64,000 nt of DNA from Novosphingobium sp. (GTDB lineage: Bacteria; Pseudomonadota; Alphaproteobacteria; Sphingomonadales; Sphingomonadaceae), in assembly GCF_024642085.1 (NCBI RefSeq), contig NZ_JAHEBV010000001.1:116699-180698 (forward strand). The letters are read 5' to 3'. Below are positions 39,234-48,450 of the stretch, piece by piece. The notes under the pieces are model-generated. The model made no database searches and had not been told where the DNA came from. It saw only the letters and a list, made by a program, of their open reading frames with translations. The position numbers and the translations under genes are program-made. The number at the start of each line of letters is the position of its first letter. Within the stretch, counting starts at the first letter, position 1.

Positions 39234-39844
39234 GCGACCGGCCCGACGATTTGCTCCGCGCAGTCGAGGCGGCAGTGTTCGCTTCGGAACAACCTTTGAG
39301 CATCGAGGCGATTTCGCTCCACTTGGGCGGGGCCGATGTGCGCGCCGCGCTGGCTGAGCTGGCTGAGCACTATGCTGATCGCGGTGTGCATCTGGTCGAA
39401 CGGGGCAAGCGCTGGCATTTTGAAACGGCGCCCGATCTGGCCCACTTGCTGCGCCGCGAGCGCGAGGAAGTCCGCCGCCTCAGCCGGGCCGGCACCGAAG
39501 TCCTGGCCATCGTTGCCTATCACGAGCCGGTCAGCCGCGCGGAAATCGAATCGATCCGCGGCGTGCAGACCGCCAAGGGCACGCTGGACGTGCTGATGGA
39601 GGCGGGCTGGGTGCGGATCGTCGGGCGGCGCGACGTACCGGGGCGACCGGTTATTTATGCCACGACGCCGGATTTCCTGACTCATTTCGGGCTGGAAAGC
39701 CGCCGTGATCTCCCCGGAATTGACGAGCTGCGCGCCGCTGGCCTGCTGGACCCGGTTGAAGACGCGCTGGCCGCTGCGATGGATGGGCCGTCTGCCGAAA
39801 CCGAACTGACCGACGCGGAAGAGGATACCGATTCCGCCGATTGA
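39230..39844 (+). CDS. scpB: Segregation and condensation protein B
   Basis: The 204-residue protein has tandem winged-helix domains: LLRAVEAAVFASEQPLSIEAI, then LAIVAYHEPVSRAEIESIRG and RDVPGRPVIYATT, the recognisable ScpB signatures. It dimerises on ScpA in the Smc complex. It begins with GTG overlapping the scpA stop. The C-terminal acidic tail (TELTDAEEDTDSAD) is unstructured. An 85-base gap separates it from tatA. Confidence 0.94.
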   Translation: MSDRPDDLLRAVEAAVFASEQPLSIEAISLHLGGADVRAALAELAEHYADRGVHLVERGKRWHFETAPDLAHLLRREREEVRRLSRAGTEVLAIVAYHEPVSRAEIESIRGVQTAKGTLDVLMEAGWVRIVGRRDVPGRPVIYATTPDFLTHFGLESRRDLPGIDELRAAGLLDPVEDALAAAMDGPSAETELTDAEEDTDSAD

Positions 39845-39929
39845 CTGGCAAAGTGCGGCAACATGTCCTAAATGACACACACGGTGGGGCTGCCGGGCCG
39901 TTTCGCCCTTTACTATTCAGGAGTTTCCC

Positions 39930-40184
39930 ATGGGTCTGTCGCTTCCGCACCTCCTCATTCTCGCGGTAGTCGTGCTCGTTCTGTTCGGGCGCGGGCGAAT
40001 TTCCGAGATGATGGGCGATTTTGGCAAGGGTATCAAAAGCTTCAAGGAAGGCATGAACGACGAGGCCAACGCCCAATCGCCCATGCCGCCGGCCCAGCAG
40101 ATTCCGCCGCCGCCGCCGGCCAATCAGGCCACGCTGAACGGCGATACGGTGATCGATTCCTCCTCTATCCCGCCCAAGCCCTGA
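39930..40184 (+). CDS. tatA: Twin-arginine translocase subunit TatA
   Basis: The 84-residue protein has a membrane helix (about 6-22, [17 protein letters not shown]), the [19 protein letters not shown] amphipathic helix with the conserved FGKG, and a proline-rich tail. It forms the size-flexible pore of the Tat system that exports folded proteins. AGGAG precedes its ATG. It starts the tatABC block, 19 bases before tatB. Confidence 0.95.
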   Translation: MGLSLPHLLILAVVVLVLFGRGRISEMMGDFGKGIKSFKEGMNDEANAQSPMPPAQQIPPPPPANQATLNGDTVIDSSSIPPKP

Positions 40185-40203
40185 TTTCGCGCGGGCGCGC
40201 ACC

Positions 40204-40584
40204 ATGTTCGACATCGGCTGGGATGAAATGCTGCTTACGGCGATCATTGCGATCGTCGTCATTGGGCCCAAGGATTTACCCCGCGCCTTGCGTACGGCGG
40301 GCCAGTGGATCGCCAAGATCCGCCGCGTATCCGGCCACTTTCGCAGCGGTATCGAAACGATGATACGCGAAGCTGAGCTTGACGAAATGGAAAAGCAATG
40401 GCGCGAAAAGAACGCGGCGATAATGGAACAGACCCCGCCGGGATGGGACGCCAATGAAGCCGATCTGGTCGGCACCGATCCGGGCACCTCGCCCCTGATG
40501 ACCCCGCTGCCCGCGCCCGAACCAACGCCGACGGGCGGCACTGCATCGCCCCAACTTCCGCTCGATCCGCCAAAGGCCGGCTGA
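40204..40584 (+). CDS. tatB: Twin-arginine translocase subunit TatB
   Basis: The 126-residue protein begins MFDIGWDEMLLTAIIAIVVIGPKDLPRALRTAG, the TatB N-terminus with Glu8 and the GPKDLP hinge, then an amphipathic helix and a proline-rich C-terminal tail. TatB and TatC form the receptor for RR signal peptides, of which the S41 peptidase at 46939-48393 is a local candidate client. It overlaps tatC by one base. Confidence 0.95.
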   Translation: MFDIGWDEMLLTAIIAIVVIGPKDLPRALRTAGQWIAKIRRVSGHFRSGIETMIREAELDEMEKQWREKNAAIMEQTPPGWDANEADLVGTDPGTSPLMTPLPAPEPTPTGGTASPQLPLDPPKAG

Positions 40585-41393
40585 TGGCGTTCCAGATCCG
40601 CGATATCGACGAAAGTCAGGCACCGCTGCTCGATCACCTGATCGAACTGCGCACCCGGCTGCTCCGGTCGATCGCAGTGCTGGCGGTCGCTTTTGCTGTC
40701 TGCTTCACATTTGCGGACAAGATATTCAGCTTTCTGGTGCGCCCGCTCACCGCAGCATTTCCACCCGGACAGGGCAAGCTCATCTACACCAAGTTGTACG
40801 AAGCCTTTTTTGTCGAGATCAAGGTGGCTTTGTTTGCGGCTTTCTGTCTGGCGTTTCCGTTCATTGCTAACCAGCTGTGGGCCTTTGTCGCACCAGGTCT
40901 TTACGCTCGGGAAAAGAAGGCGTTCCTGCCGTTTCTGTTCCTGACCCCCGTGCTGTTCTTCACCGGAGCGGCACTGGCCTATTATGTCGTCATGCCAACC
41001 GCTTTCCGGTTTTTCCTCAAGTTTGAAGGAAACAAGGGCGGCCTGACTCTTGAAGCACTGCCGGGGACGGGCGATTATCTCAGCCTGGTGATGCAGTTCA
41101 TCCTGGCCTTCGGGATGAGCTTTCTGCTGCCGGTGCTGCTCCTGTTGCTTAATATGGCGGGGATCGTCAGCCGCACGCAACTGTCCGGTATGCGCCGCTA
41201 TGTGATTGTGGCGATCACGGCGGTGGCGGCGATCATCACTCCGCCCGACGTGGTGTCGCAGCTGATGTTGCTCGTGCCGATGTGGCTGCTGTTCGAAGGC
41301 TCGCTTCTGGTGATGTGGCTGGGCGACCGGCGCAGGACCAAGGCTGAACTGGCTGAAACCGTAACGGCTGAGGTGCCCGCCGACCAGGCCTAA
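40584..41393 (+). CDS. tatC: Twin-arginine translocase subunit TatC
   Basis: The 269-residue protein has six predicted membrane helices and the conserved regions PLLDHLIELRTRLLRS near the start, FVAPGLYAREKKAFLPF in the first cytoplasmic loop, and RYVIVAITAVAAIITPPDVVSQ near the C-terminus. It is the core of the Tat translocase. The stop overlaps the convergent amidohydrolase stop by four bases, leaving no intergenic terminator. Confidence 0.96.
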   Translation: MAFQIRDIDESQAPLLDHLIELRTRLLRSIAVLAVAFAVCFTFADKIFSFLVRPLTAAFPPGQGKLIYTKLYEAFFVEIKVALFAAFCLAFPFIANQLWAFVAPGLYAREKKAFLPFLFLTPVLFFTGAALAYYVVMPTAFRFFLKFEGNKGGLTLEALPGTGDYLSLVMQFILAFGMSFLLPVLLLLLNMAGIVSRTQLSGMRRYVIVAITAVAAIITPPDVVSQLMLLVPMWLLFEGSLLVMWLGDRRRTKAELAETVTAEVPADQA

Positions 41394-43096
41394 CGCCCGT
41401 CCACCGGAACCGGACGTTCGCGCTTGGGTGGTTCGGCTGGCGGCGCAGGCGGATTGGCCGCATCATAAACCAGCTGACCATTGACCCATGTCTGAAGTAC
41501 CTTGGTGGCGCGCAGATCGGCAGGGCTGGCCAGCATCGGATCACGGTCCACCAACAGGAAATCGGCCCGCTCACCGCGCAGCAGCCGGCCAAAGCGGCCA
41601 TCACCGAACCCCGCATATGCGGCATCTGCGGTATAGGCGGTCAGGGCCTGTTCGCGGGTGACTTTTTCCTGCGCCTGCCATCCGCCGAACGGCTGTCCAT
41701 CGGGTCCTTGGCGCGTAATCGCGGCGGCCAGACCTGCCCAGGGATCGGGCAGCTCGACCGGCGCATCAGATCCGAACGCCAGCTTGGCGCCCGACGCGGC
41801 AATGGATTTCCATGCATAGGCACCGGCCAGCCGGTTCGGCCCCAGCCGCGCTTCGGCCATCAGCCGGTCACTTGTTTCGTGGACCGGCTGCATCGATGCG
41901 ATGATCCCGTATTTGCCAAAGCGGGCGATATCGGCCGGATCGACGATCTGGGCATGCTCGATCCGCCAGCGGCGATCACCCTTGTAGGTCAGGGCCATGT
42001 CCTCGATCGCGCCGAGCAGGGCGGCGTTCGCCTCGTCCCCGATGGCGTGGACCGCGACCTGGAAATGATCGAAGGCGGCGCGGCTCATCAGGTTCTTGAG
42101 TGCGGTATCCTGCGTGATCCGCAGGCCCTTGGTTTCCGGCATGTCGGCATAGGGCGCCTTCAGGCTGGCCCCGCGCGATCCCAGCGCGCCGTCCATGTAA
42201 AGCTTGACCCCGTTCAGCCGCAGTTTGTCGTCATAAAGCCAGGGGCTGGGCCCCGGTCCGCCGATCAGCACCATGTTTTCGGTGCCCGAAGCATAGCTCA
42301 TGATCCGCATCCGCAGGGCGCCATTGTCCCCCGCGCGGCGGAACGATTGCCAATCCTCGATTGTGGATCCCATGTCTGCCACGGCAGTCACGCCGCGTCT
42401 GAGCAACAGGCCCTGCGCTGTAAGCAGGGCCAGATCGCGGTCTTCTGGCCGGGGCGGGGGCACCGTCACCAGATTCATCGCATTGTCGACCAGCACGCCC
42501 GCCGGCTTGCCGCCCGGTGCGACCCGCTCGATCTTGCCGCCAGCCGGATCCTTGGTGGCTGCCGTCAGCTTGGCCAGGACCAGCGTTCGGGTGTTGGCCC
42601 AGCCGGCATGCCCATCCACGCGTTCCAGCCACACCGGGCGGTCACTGACCACGCTGTCCAGCTCGGCCGCGGTGGGAAAGCGGCCCAGCTTCCACAGTTC
42701 CTGATTCCAGCCGCGGCCCATGATCCATGGACGGTCGGGATGGGCCTTGGCATAGGCGGCGATCAGTACCTTGGCCTCGTCCAGTGATCGGGTTTCCGAC
42801 AGGTCCAGCGTCAGCGCGCCAAAGCCGATCCCCATCACGTGGACGTGGGCATCGATCATGCCCGGCACCAGCACCCGGCCCTTGCCGTCGACCATGTAGT
42901 CAACCTTGCCCGGGCGCTTGTCTCCGCGTTTGAAAGTCTGGACGATCCGGCCGTCACTGCCCACCAGCAGCCCCGTAAACCGTTCAATCTGGCCCTTGGC
43001 ATCGATGGTCAAGCCATCGACATTGTCGACCAGGGTATCGGCCGCCGCAGGGGCGGCCACAATGGCAGCCGCAGCTGCCAGCAACAGGTATTTCAT
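41390..43096 (-). CDS. Secreted amidohydrolase (YtcJ-like)
   Basis: The 568-residue amidohydrolase-superfamily enzyme has a signal peptide (MKYLLLAAAAAIVAAPAAAD), the metal motif GMIDAHVHVMG (about 78-88), HAIGDEAN and the late aspartate in FGSDAPVELPDP. Relatives are annotated as YtcJ-like exoenzymes; substrates are mostly unknown. It follows the 3-hydroxyisobutyrate-dehydrogenase-like gene with a four-base overlap (43093-43096), so the two are expressed together and may serve one catabolic route. Confidence 0.9.
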   Translation of the reverse strand: MKYLLLAAAAAIVAAPAAADTLVDNVDGLTIDAKGQIERFTGLLVGSDGRIVQTFKRGDKRPGKVDYMVDGKGRVLVPGMIDAHVHVMGIGFGALTLDLSETRSLDEAKVLIAAYAKAHPDRPWIMGRGWNQELWKLGRFPTAAELDSVVSDRPVWLERVDGHAGWANTRTLVLAKLTAATKDPAGGKIERVAPGGKPAGVLVDNAMNLVTVPPPRPEDRDLALLTAQGLLLRRGVTAVADMGSTIEDWQSFRRAGDNGALRMRIMSYASGTENMVLIGGPGPSPWLYDDKLRLNGVKLYMDGALGSRGASLKAPYADMPETKGLRITQDTALKNLMSRAAFDHFQVAVHAIGDEANAALLGAIEDMALTYKGDRRWRIEHAQIVDPADIARFGKYGIIASMQPVHETSDRLMAEARLGPNRLAGAYAWKSIAASGAKLAFGSDAPVELPDPWAGLAAAITRQGPDGQPFGGWQAQEKVTREQALTAYTADAAYAGFGDGRFGRLLRGERADFLLVDRDPMLASPADLRATKVLQTWVNGQLVYDAANPPAPPAEPPKRERPVPVDGR

Positions 43097-43989
43097 GCCT
43101 TGCCCTTTCGCGGGAGAACACGGACCAGGGCAGATGTATCCTGCCGCCCGCCGCCGATCGCCTGAACCTGTGCGTAAATCTGGTCGATCTGCGCCGCTAC
43201 CGGCAGCGACACCCCGATCGAGCGCCCTTCATCCAGCGTCAGGCCCAGATCCTTGCGCATCCAGTCAACCGCAAAGCCGAAGTCGAATTCGTCTCTGGCC
43301 ATGGTGTGCCAGCGGTTGTCCATCTGCCAGCTTTGCGCCGCACCGCCCGAAATCGCCTCATAGACCTTGTCGAGATCGAGGTGGGCCGATTGGGCAAATC
43401 GCAAGGCTTCGGACAGGCTGGCGATGATCCCGGCAAAGGCGATCTGATTGACCATCTTGCAGGTCTGGCCAGACCCAGCCTTGCCGACATGGACAATCCG
43501 CTTTGTATAGGTTTCCATGATAGGGCGCGCGGCCTCCAGCGCGTCGACGCGGCCTCCGCACATCACGGTCAGCTGGCCGCTTTCCGCGCCGACCTGCCCG
43601 CCGGTCAGCGGCGCATCGACGCAGTGAACTTCAAGATCGCGCGCTTCGACCGCGATCTGGCGGGCGATCCGGGCCGATACGGTGGTATGATCGATGAACA
43701 CCGCGCCGCGTCGCAGGGTAGTGAAAACGCCCATCGGCCCCAGCACAACGTCGGCCAGGTCATCATCGTTGCCCACGCAGGTCAGCACCGCATCCGCGCC
43801 CTTGGCCGCATCAGCCGGGCTTTGTGCAATGCGGATGGCAAGATCGGGGTTGGAATCCTGCCAGCGTTCGATCCGGCCCATCGAGCGATTGTACACGGTC
43901 AGGCGGTGCCCGGCGCGGGCGATGTGGCGGGCCATCGCGCCGCCCATCACACCCAGGCCCAGGAAAGATACGTTGAGCGGTTCGGTCAT
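43093..43989 (-). CDS. 3-hydroxyisobutyrate dehydrogenase-family oxidoreductase
   Basis: The 298-residue protein has the Rossmann motif FLGLGVMGGAMARHIARAGH (residues 9-28), the beta-hydroxyacid signature DAPLTGGQVGAESGQLTVM and the catalytic lysine in GSGQTCKMVNQ, with a helical C-terminal domain. It uses NAD(P) to oxidise short beta-hydroxyacids such as 3-hydroxyisobutyrate or tartronate semialdehyde; the substrate is not fixed. Its end overlaps the amidohydrolase start. It is divergent from ilvA across a 100-base gap. Confidence 0.92.
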   Translation of the reverse strand: MTEPLNVSFLGLGVMGGAMARHIARAGHRLTVYNRSMGRIERWQDSNPDLAIRIAQSPADAAKGADAVLTCVGNDDDLADVVLGPMGVFTTLRRGAVFIDHTTVSARIARQIAVEARDLEVHCVDAPLTGGQVGAESGQLTVMCGGRVDALEAARPIMETYTKRIVHVGKAGSGQTCKMVNQIAFAGIIASLSEALRFAQSAHLDLDKVYEAISGGAAQSWQMDNRWHTMARDEFDFGFAVDWMRKDLGLTLDEGRSIGVSLPVAAQIDQIYAQVQAIGGGRQDTSALVRVLPRKGKA

Positions 43990-44089
43990 GGTCTGGGCTG
44001 TTTAGCGGCTTTTCAGTCAAAGCAAAGCTTGATGGGCGGCGCAAAATGCCTGTTTCCCCGCCCTGTGCTTTACGATACGGCCCGGCACG

Positions 44090-45328
44090 ATGAAACAAAC
44101 CGCCCAAACTGTGGCTGAACAGCTGACCATCGCCGATGTGCGCGCCGCGGCGACCCGCATCGACGGCGCCGTGGTGCGCACCGATTGCGATTATAGCCGG
44201 ACGCTGAGCCAGATTACCGGGGCGGACATCTGGCTTAAGTTCGAGAATCTTCAGTTCACCGCCGCCTACAAGGAACGCGGCGCCTTGAACGCGCTGCTCC
44301 ACCTGAACGAGGAACAGCGCGCGCGCGGTGTAATCGCGGCTTCGGCCGGCAACCACGCCCAGGGCCTGAGCTATCACGGCACCCGGCTGCATATCCCGGT
44401 AACTATCGTCATGCCGCGCACCACGCCCACGGTAAAGGTGATGCAGACCGAGGCGGTGGGCGGCAAGGTTGTGCTTGAAGGCGAAACCTTTGACGATGCC
44501 TATGCCCATGCCCGCGCGATGGAACGGCAACTGGGGCTGACCTTCATCCACCCGTTCGACGATCCGCTGGTGGCGGCCGGTCAGGGCACGGTTGCGCTGG
44601 AAATGCTGGCCGACGTGCCCGATCTGGATATGCTGGTGATCCCGGTTGGCGGGGGCGGGCTCGCCTCGGGCATGGGCACGGCGGCGCGGGCAATAAATCC
44701 CCAAATCGGCCTGATCGGGGTAGAGGCGGAACTGTTCCCCTCGATGTACAACCGCCTTAAAGGAACCGACCTGCCTTGCGGCGGCGATACCCTGGCCGAA
44801 GGCATCGCGGTTAAGGAACCGGGGGCCTTTACTTCGCGCGTCCTGGCGGGGCTGCTCGACGATATCCTGCTGGTCAGCGAGGCCTCGCTCGAAGGAGCGG
44901 TGTCGTTGCTCCTGCAGATTGAAAAGACCGTGGCCGAAGGCGCCGGCGCGGCCGGCCTTGCAGCGGTGCTGGCCTACCCAGAGCTGTTCAAGGGTCGCAA
45001 GGTCGGCATCCCGATCTGCGGCGGCAACATCGATACCCGCCTGCTTGCCAACGTGCTGCTGCGCGATCTCGCCCGCTCGGGCCGGTTAGCCCGCCTGCGC
45101 CTGACCCTGCAGGATCGCCCCGGCGCACTGTTCAAGGTGATGGAAGAGTTCAACCGCCACAACGTCAACATCATCGAGATCTACCACCAGCGGATATTTA
45201 CCCACCTGCCGGCCAAGGGCCTGATCACCGACATCGAATGCGAAGCCCGCGACAAGGATCAGCTTGACGCCCTGGTCGCCGCGTTGCGGGCCAAAGGCTA
45301 CGAGGTTGATCAGGTCGAGCTGGGGTAG
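44090..45328 (+). CDS. ilvA: Threonine ammonia-lyase with C-terminal ACT domain
   Basis: The 412-residue PLP enzyme has the Schiff-base Lys61 in AAYKERGAL, the phosphate-binding SAGNHAQG loop (about 86-93) and GGGGLASG (about 185-192). A single ACT domain (about 335-412, LTLQDRPGALFKVMEEF...) matches the IlvA/TdcB-type found in alphaproteobacteria. It deaminates threonine to 2-oxobutanoate; the ACT domain may sense isoleucine or valine. It is separated from bpt by a 661-base stretch holding only a decayed fragment. Confidence 0.94.
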   Translation: MKQTAQTVAEQLTIADVRAAATRIDGAVVRTDCDYSRTLSQITGADIWLKFENLQFTAAYKERGALNALLHLNEEQRARGVIAASAGNHAQGLSYHGTRLHIPVTIVMPRTTPTVKVMQTEAVGGKVVLEGETFDDAYAHARAMERQLGLTFIHPFDDPLVAAGQGTVALEMLADVPDLDMLVIPVGGGGLASGMGTAARAINPQIGLIGVEAELFPSMYNRLKGTDLPCGGDTLAEGIAVKEPGAFTSRVLAGLLDDILLVSEASLEGAVSLLLQIEKTVAEGAGAAGLAAVLAYPELFKGRKVGIPICGGNIDTRLLANVLLRDLARSGRLARLRLTLQDRPGALFKVMEEFNRHNVNIIEIYHQRIFTHLPAKGLITDIECEARDKDQLDALVAALRAKGYEVDQVELG

Positions 45329-45450
45329 AAAAGGCAATAACACGGGAGGCGGAAGGGACCCTTGCGGTAGCAAGCGTTACGATGCTGCGTCCGTATCGGC
45401 CCATACCGCGCAAAGATCGTTCATTAGTGTCCCCAGTTCCGGGCAGCTTT

Positions 45451-45714
45451 TTACCAGAGGGCGAGCCGCCGTTCCCAATCCTCCAGCGCAGCCTTCGCCG
45501 GCACCGAGCGCGGGACGATAAAGCGCGGAGACCATAGCACGATCACTGCCTTGGCGCTGCGCAGCGCGTTCTCGGTCATTTCGGCATAGGCCTGGCTTTG
45601 ACGCAGCCTCTGATCTTTCAACACATCGAACCCCTCGCCTGTAAAACCCTTGGGCCAAGCGCTGCGGGAAATCGCTGTCTTCGCAATCGGAGGACAGGAG
45701 AAGGTGAGGGGCAG
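45451..45714 (-). pseudogene. Decayed TIR-domain gene fragment
   Basis: This minus-strand open stretch runs from a TGA at 45715-45717 to a TAA at 45451-45453 and has no convincing start codon. It encodes GFDVLKDQRLRQSQAYAEMT, then ENALRSAKAVIVLWSPRFIV and PRSVPAKA. These match the TIR-domain pattern GFxVxxDxxLRPGQxYxEVTExALRxAKAVVVLWSPxSVxSRWVRAEA in order and spacing, with the normally conserved SRWVRAEA eroded to PRSVPAKA. The TIR N-terminal strand and any effector or C-terminal domain are missing, and the other frames of 45329-45989 show nothing recognisable. Bacterial TIR domains act in NAD-consuming defence or signalling; this copy looks dead. Confidence 0.5.
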
Positions 45715-45989
45715 TCATGGCCGTGCGCCGGCGTCCCATGTCCTTGCCCGGCGGAATGTGCGGCCTGACGCGCAATACCTGCGCACGACAAGGCAGGGCC
45801 TTCGGCGATCCGGCAGTCTGCTGCACGCCGATTTTGCCGTGCGTTGGGCAACGGCGGGATCGGCACAAGCCCGTGCCGTTGTGAAAAAACGCAGTCCGTT
45901 TACCACCTTTCGTGGTTAAAAGACTTTCAACACGCAGGCAGGGGGGGCATAGTGCTCCGGTAACCTTGCAGTAAGGATGTTGCGCGACT

Positions 45990-46847
45990 GTGACGGCACC
46001 CGTTCGTTTTCCCCGCTTTTTCGTGACGAGCGCCGCGCCGTGCCCCTATTTGCCCGGGCGCAGCGAACGCAAGGTATTCACCGAGCTGAAAGGCCCGCAC
46101 GCTGATCAGCTTAACGATGCGCTGGGCCGGATCGGTTTTCGCCGCAGCCAGACGGTCGCCTATCGCCCGTCCTGTGTTGATTGCAGCGCGTGTGTTTCGG
46201 TGCGGGTCGTCGCGGGTGAGTTTCGCGCCTCATCCACGCAAAAGCGCAACATCAAGGCGAATTCTGATCTGATTGCCGTGCCGTGCCGGCCGTGGTCAAC
46301 CGTTGAGCAGTTCGACCTGCTGCAGCGCTATCTTGCCCACCGCCATCCCGGCGGCGGCATGGCCAATATGGACGAGGTCGATTTCGCCGACATGGTGGAG
46401 CATACCCCCGTCGATACCCAGATTGTTGAATACCGCGAACCGACCCCTGAAGGCTTGCCGGGCCGCTTGGTCGGCGCCTGCCTCACCGATCGTCAGGGCG
46501 ACGGGCTGTCGATGATCTACAGCTTTTATGATCCAGACCATCCGTTCCGCGAAGGACTGGGCAATTACATCATCCTGGATCATATCCGCCGCGCCGCGGA
46601 TGAAGGCCTGGCCTATGTCTACCTGGGTTACTGGGTCGATGGATCGGTGCGGATGCAGTACAAGGTGCGGTATCGCCCGCTTGAACGGCTGGGCCGTGAC
46701 GGCTGGAGCCGGATCGACAACGACGAGCATGACCGGCTGGTTGCTGCTGCAGCGGTAATGCGCCGCGTCGATGCCCTCCCGCTTGACGGACTGACCAAGG
46801 ACGGCGCCCACGGCGGGCAGGATCAGTACCGCGTCGAAGAAGTCTAG
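45990..46847 (+). CDS. bpt: Aspartate/glutamate leucyltransferase (Bpt family)
   Basis: The 285-residue protein has the ATE1/Bpt N-terminal cysteine region ([17 protein letters not shown], then [12 protein letters not shown]) and the GNAT-like C-terminal part with [13 protein letters not shown] and [11 protein letters not shown]. Bpt adds leucine to proteins with N-terminal Asp or Glu, feeding the ClpS-ClpAP N-degron pathway. It starts with GTG at 45990. The gene is downstream of ilvA on the same strand but separated by a 661-base gap. Confidence 0.94.
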   Translation: MTAPVRFPRFFVTSAAPCPYLPGRSERKVFTELKGPHADQLNDALGRIGFRRSQTVAYRPSCVDCSACVSVRVVAGEFRASSTQKRNIKANSDLIAVPCRPWSTVEQFDLLQRYLAHRHPGGGMANMDEVDFADMVEHTPVDTQIVEYREPTPEGLPGRLVGACLTDRQGDGLSMIYSFYDPDHPFREGLGNYIILDHIRRAADEGLAYVYLGYWVDGSVRMQYKVRYRPLERLGRDGWSRIDNDEHDRLVAAAAVMRRVDALPLDGLTKDGAHGGQDQYRVEEV

Positions 46848-46938
46848 GCACCGCGTTTGTCCTTGGCGGCCGTGGCCCACGCCAACCAGCGTATTCGCCG
46901 ATTTTCGTGTCCATTAGCCAGTCAGGCAGCGGCTCGAT

Positions 46939-48393
46939 CTACCGGGCAGCAACGATACCCTGGTGTGCACGCACCATCACGCGGTCGTACCCGCTGGCAA
47001 TATCCTGAACCGTATTGCTGACTGCGATGTGGGGCAGGACGCCGGTGTCGGCCTGCGGGTGTTCAGGGTAATAGCCCTTGATCGGCAAGTCGAATTCCAG
47101 ACCGGTTTCCGGCAGACGCACGAAGAAGAAGGCGCCGCCGTTGATGCCGCGCATGTTGCCCCCGGTTGGTGAACCGACCAGCTTCGCCGCCCCCGATTCC
47201 CTTATCCGGCGCGCAAAACTGAATGTGGCCGAGCTGTTGACCGGGCCGACCAGCACCGCCACCGGCACGCCAATGCGCGAACCTGCGGGATGGAGGATGT
47301 CTTCGGTATCGGCTCTATCGACAATCAGGTTGCCACGCGCATCCGGCACGCCGTCTGCGCCTAGCGTGTGAAAGCCTGGATCCCAGGTATCGAGATAGGG
47401 CCGCAGGTCAGCTGGAGTTTCACGGAAAGCAACCCGGCTAAAATAACGCAGCGGCCTGAATGGCGCTGGAATAAGGTGCTGCAGGATGAAAGTGCCGCAA
47501 TCAGTGCCACCTTCGTTATCACGCAAATCGATGATCAGTCCCTTGGCCCCCGCCAACGAGGCGAAGCGTTCGGCAAGCCAGGCCTGCCAGTCCCAATTGC
47601 CGCGATAGGTGACCCAGGTCGGCATCGTCAGCACCGCGACACCATCGGAGCCTACCCGCCAGTCCCACAGCACACCGTCTTCTTTGGGCTTGGCCAGCAG
47701 GGCGTTGCGGGCCGATGTGGCAACGGCAGGAAGCAGCGCAGTGCGGCGCTGTCCGGCTGGATCACGCCAGACAATCTTGTGGCCCCCAGCGTCAGGGGGA
47801 AACAGCAAGCCTTGAAAGATGTCGAATGTTTCGTGTTCGTCAGTGCCGCGCATTTCCATTTGCGCCACGCGTTTCCCATCGTTGCTGCCATCGGCGCGGG
47901 CATAGGGCAGTAACGCTCGCAGCATGGCCTCGGGCCTGCGCCCGTTGATCTGCTCGACAATGCTGCCGCGCGCTATGCCGGTAGCCGCTCCGCTATCACC
48001 CAGCACAACCATATGGCCATCGATCCAGGCGAAAGCAAAGGGCAGGCGAGTGGGGCGATCGAGCAGCGCGCCGGCCACCGTCTTGACCTGGTTGTAAGGG
48101 TTGCACTGGGTGTGGCCGCAGCGCACAGCCGCGGTCAGCCGCGACAGCGCGAGAAAACGATCGGACAGTGCGGGCCGGGCGCCCCATTCCGCGGCAAAGC
48201 GATCGAACCGCTGCGCAAACTGGCGAGGCGACTGATAGCGATACAGCCCCGGATGAAGTGCCAGCGCACGCCGCACAACGGTAGGATCGTCCAGCGCTGG
48301 CTGCGCCGACCGCAGTGGATCGGTATAAAGGGCGGTCCCGCCGGCGACGAGCGCAGCGGAGCCGGTGCGGAGAACAGAGCGGCGATCAATCAT
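46939..48393 (-). CDS. S41 family peptidase with twin-arginine-like signal
   Basis: The 484-residue protein starts MIDRRSVLRTGSAALVAGG, an RR-type signal that suits Tat export. The peptidase core has GLIIDLRDNEGGTDCGTF and the Ser nucleophile in VGPVNSSATFSFARRI, then LVGSPTGGNMRG, matching tail-specific (S41) proteases; no clear PDZ domain was seen. The substrate is unknown. It lies 57 bases downstream of an AraC-type membrane regulator, a pairing I have met in other sphingomonads. Confidence 0.88.
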   Translation of the reverse strand: MIDRRSVLRTGSAALVAGGTALYTDPLRSAQPALDDPTVVRRALALHPGLYRYQSPRQFAQRFDRFAAEWGARPALSDRFLALSRLTAAVRCGHTQCNPYNQVKTVAGALLDRPTRLPFAFAWIDGHMVVLGDSGAATGIARGSIVEQINGRRPEAMLRALLPYARADGSNDGKRVAQMEMRGTDEHETFDIFQGLLFPPDAGGHKIVWRDPAGQRRTALLPAVATSARNALLAKPKEDGVLWDWRVGSDGVAVLTMPTWVTYRGNWDWQAWLAERFASLAGAKGLIIDLRDNEGGTDCGTFILQHLIPAPFRPLRYFSRVAFRETPADLRPYLDTWDPGFHTLGADGVPDARGNLIVDRADTEDILHPAGSRIGVPVAVLVGPVNSSATFSFARRIRESGAAKLVGSPTGGNMRGINGGAFFFVRLPETGLEFDLPIKGYYPEHPQADTGVLPHIAVSNTVQDIASGYDRVMVRAHQGIVAAR

Positions 48394-48450
48394 TATTGCG
48401 TGGTGCCAAATCTGCGGGTCCGCTGCGCCTCAATTCGCTTGGCGCCGCAA

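Noticed and set aside
45377..45868. A 163-codon minus-strand frame over the TIR fragment
   Set aside because: The frame has no recognisable motifs, whereas another frame on the same strand carries the TIR pattern. It is not a real gene.
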